From Actinomycetes bacterium (GTDB taxonomy: Bacteria > Actinomycetota > Acidimicrobiia > Acidimicrobiales > RAAP-2), in contig JAKBNI010000006.1 of NCBI GenBank assembly GCA_021831125.1, forward strand, positions 1 to 47,408: a stretch of DNA of 47,408 nucleotides. The letters are read 5' to 3'. Positions 43,260 to 47,408 of this stretch are shown here, one piece after another; the first letter of the stretch is position 1; each line of letters starts with the position of its first letter. A program made the translations under genes and the position numbers. A model generated the notes under the pieces. The model was not told the DNA's origin. It searched no databases and worked only from the letters and a program-made list of their open reading frames with translations.

Positions 43260-44251
43260 CAGTCCACCGAGATCCGGTCCGGGCGCGCGTAGGCGCCCGA
43301 GCGCTGCTTGCGTCGCTGCAGGAGCAGGTCGTTCACGAGGGACGAGGCCCCGAAGCGGAAGAGCGCCGGGTCGAGCCACGCCGAGCCGGCGGTCTCGTTC
43401 ACCACGACCAGGTAGCGAAGCGCCTCTTTGGTCGTGCGGATCCCTCCGGCCGCCTTCACCCCGACCAGGCGACCCGTCGACTCGGCGAAGTCGCGGACGG
43501 CCTCTAGCATCACGAGGGTCGTGGGCAGGGTCGCGTTCACCGCCACCTTGCCGGTCGAGGTCTTGATGAAGTCGGCGCCCGCGAGCATCGCCAGCCAGCT
43601 CGCCCGGCGCACGTTGTCGTAGGTGACGAGCTCGCCCACCTCAAGGATCACCTTGAGGTGGGCCGGTCCGCAGGCCTCGCGCACCGCGACGACTTCGTCG
43701 AAGACCTCACCGAGGCGGCCCGCGAGGAACGCGCCGCGATCGATCACCATGTCGACCTCGTCGGCGCCGGCGACGACCGCGTCGGCGACGTCGAGGAGCT
43801 TCACGGCCCGCGAGGCGCGGCCCGACGGGAAGGCCGTGGCGACCGAGGCGACCCGCACGCCGCTGCCGGCGAGGTGGGTCTTGGCGGTCGACACGAGGTC
43901 GGGGTAGACGCACACCGCGGCCACCGTGGGGGTGTCGGGCTCCTCGGGGTCGGGCCGTCGCGCCTTGGCGCACAGCGAGGCCACCCGGCCGGGGGTGTCC
44001 GCGCCCTCGAGGGTCGTGAGGTCGACCATCGAGAGGGCCAGGTCGATAGCCGCACGCTTGGTCTCGCGCTTCAATGAGCGCGTGGCCAGCTTCGCCGCCC
44101 GTGCCTCGGCCCCGACCGCGTCCACCCCTGAGAGGGCCCGGAGCAGGGCCCGGAGCTGGACCTCGGACTCGACCACCGGGACGCTCGCCCCGGGGCGGGG
44201 CCGCAGCGCCCGCTCGTCGTCGACGACGAGGCGCAAAGGGGCGGGGCTCAC
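43259..44251 (-). CDS. deoC: Deoxyribose-phosphate aldolase
   Basis: The enzyme (330 residues from GTG 44251) cleaves 2-deoxyribose-5-phosphate to acetaldehyde and glyceraldehyde-3-phosphate. The Schiff-base Lys is in ADFIKTSTGK, with supporting motifs AVCVYPDLV, EVDMVIDRGAF, HLKVILEVGEL and GVKAAGGIRT. The N-terminus of about 80 residues before the barrel is longer than in E. coli DeoC, as in other actinobacterial and mammalian-type forms. GTG 44260 is an alternative start, but a TAGCGT element (44264-44259) lies 7 nt before GTG 44251, which favours a leaderless start there. It is first gene of the minus salvage operon. Confidence 0.93.
   Translation of the reverse strand: MSPAPLRLVVDDERALRPRPGASVPVVESEVQLRALLRALSGVDAVGAEARAAKLATRSLKRETKRAAIDLALSMVDLTTLEGADTPGRVASLCAKARRPDPEEPDTPTVAAVCVYPDLVSTAKTHLAGSGVRVASVATAFPSGRASRAVKLLDVADAVVAGADEVDMVIDRGAFLAGRLGEVFDEVVAVREACGPAHLKVILEVGELVTYDNVRRASWLAMLAGADFIKTSTGKVAVNATLPTTLVMLEAVRDFAESTGRLVGVKAAGGIRTTKEALRYLVVVNETAGSAWLDPALFRFGASSLVNDLLLQRRKQRSGAYARPDRISVD
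43634..43663. repeat. deoC: Perfect 13-bp inverted repeat inside deoC
   Basis: GCCCACCTCAAGG (43634-43646) and its exact complement (43651-43663) surround ATCA. It encodes the conserved AHLKVILEVG segment, so it could be a by-product of codon choice or an mRNA hairpin. Confidence 0.8.
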
Positions 44252-44258
44252 CTCGACC

Positions 44259-44264
44259 ACGCTA
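44259..44264 (-). promoter_or_regulatory. deoC: -10 element of leaderless deoC transcript
   Basis: TAGCGT on the minus strand ends 7 nt before GTG 44251. It would drive the deoC - aldehyde dehydrogenase pair - PNP - phosphomutase operon. Confidence 0.4.
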
Positions 44265-44290
44265 CCAACCGTGACCGGCGCGGCCCCTGC

Positions 44291-44857
44291 TCAGGCGCGG
44301 TAGCGGGGCAGCTCGCCGGCCGCGCGGCGCGCGGCCAGGCTCGGCGCGCCGCGGTCCTTGTCGCTGACCCTCGCCGGGCCGCTCAGGGGCCACGGCACGC
44401 CGATCGCCGGGTCGAAGGGGTCGATCTCGAGCTCCATCGGGGCGTTGTAGGGCGACGAGAGCAGGTAGCACAGTGCGGCCAGGTCGCTCGTCACGCAGAA
44501 CCCGTGCGCGACCCCCGCCGGCAGGAAGACGGCCCGTTCGGCGTCGGCGGCCAACTCGACGGTGGCGAGCGCCCCGAAGGTCGGCGAGCCCTCGCGCACG
44601 TCGACCAGCACGTCGAGAAGGGTGCCGAAGGCGCACGTCACGAGCTTCGCCTGGCCCTCGGGGGCCACCGAGTAGTGGAGTCCGCGCACGACGTCGCGCG
44701 TGGACGTCGACAGGTTCGCCTGGGCCACCGTGAGATCCACGCCGAGCTCCTCGAGCGCCGAGCGCTTGAACCACTCGCGGAAGAACCCCCGCTCGTCGGG
44801 CCAGACCGGCGAGGCGAGGACGAAGGCGCCCTCGACCCCGAGCGCCGTGGCGCTCAC
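44291..44857 (-). CDS. rfbC: dTDP-4-dehydrorhamnose 3,5-epimerase
   Basis: The 188-residue cupin enzyme epimerises C3 and C5 of dTDP-4-keto-6-deoxyglucose. It has DERGFFREWFK, QANLSTSTRDVVRGLHY with the catalytic His, LVDVREGSPTFG and FLPAGVAHGF. GTG 44857 overlaps the rfbB stop as GTGA. It is the last gene of the rfbB-rfbC unit. Some relatives are dTDP-4-dehydro-6-deoxyglucose 3- or 5-epimerases for other deoxysugars. The absence of rfbD in the window leaves this open. Confidence 0.92.
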   Translation of the reverse strand: MSATALGVEGAFVLASPVWPDERGFFREWFKRSALEELGVDLTVAQANLSTSTRDVVRGLHYSVAPEGQAKLVTCAFGTLLDVLVDVREGSPTFGALATVELAADAERAVFLPAGVAHGFCVTSDLAALCYLLSSPYNAPMELEIDPFDPAIGVPWPLSGPARVSDKDRGAPSLAARRAAGELPRYRA

Positions 44858-45828
44858 GCCGTCGCCTTGAGCGGGCGCCACCAGCCCACGTTGTCGCCGT
44901 ACCACTCGACGGTGGCGGCGAGGCCCGCCTCGAACGAGACCGCCGGCGCGTAGCCGAGCTCGTCACGGATCTTCGACCAGTCGACGCAGTAGCGCCGGTC
45001 GTGGCCGAGTCGGTCGGCCACCGGCTCGATCGACGACTCGTCGGCGCCCATGAGGCCGAGGATGCGCCTCGTGAGCTCGAGGTTCGTCAGCTCGGTGCCA
45101 CCGCCGATGTTGTAGACCTCGCCCGGACGGCCCCGCTCGAGCACCGCGAGCAGACCCCGGCAGTGGTCGTCGACGTGAAGCCAGTCGCGCACGTTCTTCC
45201 CGTCGCCGTAGAGCGGGACCCGGTGCCCCTCGAGCAGGTTGGTCACGAACAGCGGGATCACCTTCTCGGGATACTGGCGTGGGCCGTAGTTGTTCGAGCA
45301 CCGCGTGACCATCACCCCCAGGTCGAAGGTGCGGTGGTAGGCCAGCGCCGCCAGGTCGGAGCCGGCCTTGGAGGACGAGTAGGGCGAGTTGGGCTCGAGC
45401 ACGTGGTCCTCGCGCCACGCTCCCTGCTCGATCGAGCCGTACACCTCGTCGGTCGACACGTGCACGAAGCGCTCGACGCCCGCGCGTCGAGCGCTCTCGA
45501 GGAGCTGGTGGGTGCCGACGACGTTCGTCTCGTAGAAGGGCCGCGCCCCCGCGATCGACCGGTCCACGTGGCTCTCGGCCGCGAGGTGCACGACGGCCGA
45601 GGCCCCCGCGAGGGCGGCGTCGACGACTGCCGGGTCGAGGATGGAGCCGTGCACGAAGCGCGCGCGGGGGTCCGAGAGTGCCGCCTCCATGTTCTCGCGC
45701 CGGCCCGAGTAGGTCAGGGCGTCGAGCAGGACGACGTCGTCGTAGCCGAGCCGTTCCGCCTCCTCCAGCAGCATCTCGGCGAAGCGCGATCCGATGAAGC
45801 CGGCCGCTCCGGTGACGACGACGCGCAT
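44854..45828 (-). CDS. rfbB: dTDP-glucose 4,6-dehydratase
   Basis: The 324-residue extended short-chain dehydrogenase converts dTDP-glucose to dTDP-4-keto-6-deoxyglucose. Features in order are the NAD loop TGAAGFIGSRFAEML, LDALTYSGRRENM, HLAAESHVDRSI, catalytic STDEVYG (Thr, Asp, Glu), YSSSK (Tyr and Lys), and CSNNYGPRQYPEKVIP with KNVRDWLHVDDHC. The ATG at 45828 follows GGGAGGTG. It is divergent from rfbA with a shared promoter region, and it uses a short leader with a ribosome-binding site while rfbA appears leaderless. Confidence 0.95.
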   Translation of the reverse strand: MRVVVTGAAGFIGSRFAEMLLEEAERLGYDDVVLLDALTYSGRRENMEAALSDPRARFVHGSILDPAVVDAALAGASAVVHLAAESHVDRSIAGARPFYETNVVGTHQLLESARRAGVERFVHVSTDEVYGSIEQGAWREDHVLEPNSPYSSSKAGSDLAALAYHRTFDLGVMVTRCSNNYGPRQYPEKVIPLFVTNLLEGHRVPLYGDGKNVRDWLHVDDHCRGLLAVLERGRPGEVYNIGGGTELTNLELTRRILGLMGADESSIEPVADRLGHDRRYCVDWSKIRDELGYAPAVSFEAGLAATVEWYGDNVGWWRPLKATA

Positions 45829-45859
45829 GACACCTCCCGGGGCGAAATGGGCAGATTCG

Positions 45860-45871
45860 TATACTACTGGA
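45860..45871. promoter_or_regulatory. Shared divergent promoter of rfbA and rfbB
   Basis: TATACT (45860-45865) ends 6 nt before the rfbA GTG at 45872. On the other strand TAGTAT (45866-45861) could serve rfbB, whose start is 33 nt further on and has its own ribosome-binding site. The two -10 elements overlap, so the two halves of the pathway share one start point. Confidence 0.55.
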
Positions 45872-46654
45872 GTGAAGGGAATCATCCTGGCGGGCGGGAC
45901 CGGCACCCGCCTCTACCCCATCACCCGGGCGGTCTCCAAGCAGCTGCTGCCGGTCTACGACAAGCCGATGGTGTACTACCCGCTGAGCACGCTGATGCTC
46001 TGCGGGCTGCGTGAGATCCTCGTCATCACCACACCCCACGACCAGCCCGCCTTCGAGCGGCTGTTGGGCGACGGCGGCCACCTCGGACTGAGCCTGAGCT
46101 ACCAGGTCCAAGACGCCCCCAACGGGCTCGCCGAGGCCCTCATCCTCGGCGAGAAGTTCCTCGACGGCGACAAGTGCGCCCTCATCCTCGGCGACAACCT
46201 CTTCTACGGGCCGGGCCTCGGCACCCAGCTCGCGACGCACCGTGAAGTCGACGGGGCACTCATCTTCGCATACCAGGTCGCGGACCCCTCGGCCTACGGC
46301 GTCGTCGAGTTCGACGAGTCGGGTCGGGTCCTCTCGATCGAGGAGAAGCCGGCGACCCCCAAGAGCAGCTTCGCCGTTCCGGGCATCTACTTCTACGACG
46401 AGCGCGCGAGCGACTTCGCGCGCACCCTCACCCCGAGCGCCCGGGGCGAGCTCGAGATCACGGCCCTCAACAACCTCTACCTCGAGCGCGACGAGCTGCG
46501 CGTCGAGGTCCTGAGCCGGGCGACCACCTGGCTCGACACCGGCACCCACGAGTCGCTCTACGAGGCCGGCGGCCTCATCCGCACGATCCAGCACCGCACG
46601 GGACTGCGCGTCGGCGACGTCGAGCAGATCGCCCGGGACCAGGGCTGGGTCTAG
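45872..46654 (+). CDS. rfbA: Glucose-1-phosphate thymidylyltransferase, short form
   Basis: The 260-residue enzyme makes dTDP-glucose from glucose-1-phosphate and dTTP. It shows KGIILAGGTGTRLYPIT, KQLLPVYDKPMVYYPL, QDAPNGLAEALILGE, LILGDNLFYG, IEEKPATPKSSFAVPGIYFYD and TTWLDTGTHESL. It stops at EQIARDQGWV, about 28-30 residues before the usual end of RmlA (288-293 residues). The following DNA shows no continuation in another frame. The missing part is the C-terminal helical segment. The GTG start is fixed by the conserved N-terminus and a TATACT element 6 nt upstream. Confidence 0.94.
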   Translation: MKGIILAGGTGTRLYPITRAVSKQLLPVYDKPMVYYPLSTLMLCGLREILVITTPHDQPAFERLLGDGGHLGLSLSYQVQDAPNGLAEALILGEKFLDGDKCALILGDNLFYGPGLGTQLATHREVDGALIFAYQVADPSAYGVVEFDESGRVLSIEEKPATPKSSFAVPGIYFYDERASDFARTLTPSARGELEITALNNLYLERDELRVEVLSRATTWLDTGTHESLYEAGGLIRTIQHRTGLRVGDVEQIARDQGWV

Positions 46655-46673
46655 GGGGTCGCGCCCGCGGTCC

Positions 46674-46679
46674 TAGAGT
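46674..46679 (+). promoter_or_regulatory. bioY: Candidate -10 element for bioY
   Basis: TAGAGT lies 24 nt before the bioY ATG. Transcription from about 46686 would give an 18-nt leader containing the GAGGAGG ribosome-binding site. No BirA-type palindrome was seen. Confidence 0.4.
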
Positions 46680-46703
46680 GGGGCGCAGTCGCAGAGGAGG
46701 CCC

Positions 46704-47288
46704 ATGTCCACCATCGCCGTCACCACCCCGCGCCGAGTCCTCGCCGACGCCGTCCCGCGCACCCTGCTCGCCGAGACCGCCCTCGTCGTCGGAGCGGCCT
46801 GCGCCATGGGCCTGCTCGCCCAGATCACCATCCACCTCAGCTTCTCGCCGGTGCCGATTACCGGTCAGACCCTCGGGGTGATGCTCGCCGGGACGGCGCT
46901 CGGGTGGCGCCGGGCCGGTTTCGCGATGGCCCTGTACGTGGCGGCGGGCTGCGCCGGCCTGCCCTGGTTCGCCGACCACGCGAGCGGCTACCCGGCGGCG
47001 ACCTTCGGCTACCTGCTCGGCTTCGTCGTGGCGGGACCGGTGCTGGGCTGGCTCGCCGCGCGCGGCCACGACCGCACCCTGGTGCGCGCGTTCGCCTCGA
47101 TGGCCGTGGGCGACCTGATCGTCTTCGCCTTCGGGGTGACCTGGCTCGCCGTCGACCTGCACGTCGGGGCGGGCACCGCGCTCGCCCTCGGCTTCACCCC
47201 TTACATCGTGGGCGAGGTGATCAAGGCCGCCCTCTCGGGGGTGGCCCTGCCCGCGACCTGGCGGATGGTCGACCGGGCAACGCGCTAG
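46704..47288 (+). CDS. bioY: Biotin transporter substrate-binding subunit BioY
   Basis: The 194-residue membrane protein is the S component of a biotin ECF transporter. It has about six helices and the family signature FSPVPITGQTLGVMLAGTALGWRRA, followed by YVAAGCAGLPWFADHASGYPAATFGYLLGF. The ATG at 46704 follows GAGGAGG by 3-4 nt. The BioM and BioN partners are not in the window. BioY may work alone or use general ECF modules. Its TAG stop (47286-47288) lies inside the CTAG target of the insertion element that follows immediately, so the original 3' flank has been displaced. Confidence 0.94.
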   Translation: MSTIAVTTPRRVLADAVPRTLLAETALVVGAACAMGLLAQITIHLSFSPVPITGQTLGVMLAGTALGWRRAGFAMALYVAAGCAGLPWFADHASGYPAATFGYLLGFVVAGPVLGWLAARGHDRTLVRAFASMAVGDLIVFAFGVTWLAVDLHVGAGTALALGFTPYIVGEVIKAALSGVALPATWRMVDRATR

Positions 47289-47289
47289 C
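47284..47289. other. IS481-type target site (NCTAGN) at the end of bioY
   Basis: GCTAGC immediately precedes the TGT that begins the element. IS481 is known to insert at NCTAGN and duplicate these six bases. The second copy would be beyond the right edge. Confidence 0.6.
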
Positions 47290-47408
47290 TGTAATGCCTA
47301 GGCACGTTGGTCACGTGAACTAAGGGGCCTCCTGGGCCAGTGTGGAGCTGTCCAAAGCACACACGAACCCAAGGAGGCCACCGTGCACCGTAATGCTCCC
47401 CTGACCCC
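47290..47408 (+). mobile_element. Left end of an IS481-family insertion sequence (right end outside window)
   Basis: The element begins TGTAATGCC at 47290, directly after a CTAG-centred target, and has 93 bases of non-coding end before the transposase start. Only the left terminal sequence is visible, so the inverted-repeat length cannot be measured. Confidence 0.7.
47383..47408 (+). CDS. IS481 family transposase, N-terminal fragment
   Basis: GTG 47383 follows an AAGGAGG site by 6 nt and opens a frame reading VHRNAPLT to the window edge. The start HRNAxLTP is characteristic of IS481-family transposases, whose N-terminus continues into a helix-turn-helix and then a DDE catalytic domain. Only eight complete residues are visible, so the assignment rests on this short match, the ribosome-binding site and the CTAG target just upstream. 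Confidence 0.65.

Noticed and set aside
46655..46703. A frameshift explaining the short RmlA
   Set aside because: No frame after the stop continues the RmlA C-terminal sequence, and the region holds the bioY promoter and ribosome-binding site.

Overview
The window is about 47 kb of very GC-rich, gene-dense DNA with short intergenic gaps, many 1-bp and 4-bp start/stop overlaps, frequent GTG starts and one TTG start. Gene content (BMP/NupABC nucleoside uptake beside a deo/psu salvage cluster, TDO plus kynureninase, EttA, YtrA-type GntR, IS481) fits an actinobacterium. An Acidimicrobiia-like lineage is my guess from style only. No rRNA, tRNA or CRISPR was seen. Many first-of-operon genes have a TAnnnT -10 element only 6-9 nt before the start codon, so leaderless transcription looks common.

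Layout. 1-3.9 kb: the tail of an unknown gene, then a MarR regulator divergent from a dienelactone hydrolase / small DUF / DHA2 exporter operon, with a clear palindrome between them, and a small membrane protein. 3.97-17.9 kb: a divergent catabolic island. The minus arm is livKHMGF, a 3-hydroxyisobutyrate-dehydrogenase-like reductase, an atypical M24 hydrolase, and E1 alpha and beta of a 2-oxoacid dehydrogenase. The plus arm is an alpha/beta hydrolase, an E2 acyltransferase with two tandem subunit-binding domains, a signal-less periplasmic-binding-fold protein and an aldehyde dehydrogenase, followed by a TetR regulator. No E3 is present. The substrate is unknown, and this is my best candidate for an undescribed pathway.

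18.5-28.5 kb: housekeeping and accessory genes: membrane protein, inorganic pyrophosphatase, 3-hydroxyacyl-CoA dehydrogenase, PurU, a GntR repressor divergent from two paralogous small secreted proteins, gluconokinase, kynureninase and tryptophan 2,3-dioxygenase, EttA, and a second DHA2 exporter.

28.6-44.3 kb: a nucleoside uptake and salvage supercluster. BMP-type binding protein, dual-ATPase and two permeases import nucleosides. PsuK/PsuG handle pseudouridine. Cytidine deaminase, pyrimidine phosphorylase, adenosine deaminase and PNP release bases and (deoxy)ribose-1-phosphate. A phosphohexomutase-family enzyme probably acts as phosphopentomutase. DeoC cleaves deoxyribose-5-phosphate, and an aldehyde dehydrogenase pair (one a catalytically dead fragment) probably deals with acetaldehyde.

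44.3-47.4 kb: dTDP-sugar genes rfbC, rfbB and rfbA (rfbD not seen), a BioY biotin transporter, and the left end of an IS481-family element inserted at a CTAG target that contains the bioY stop codon.
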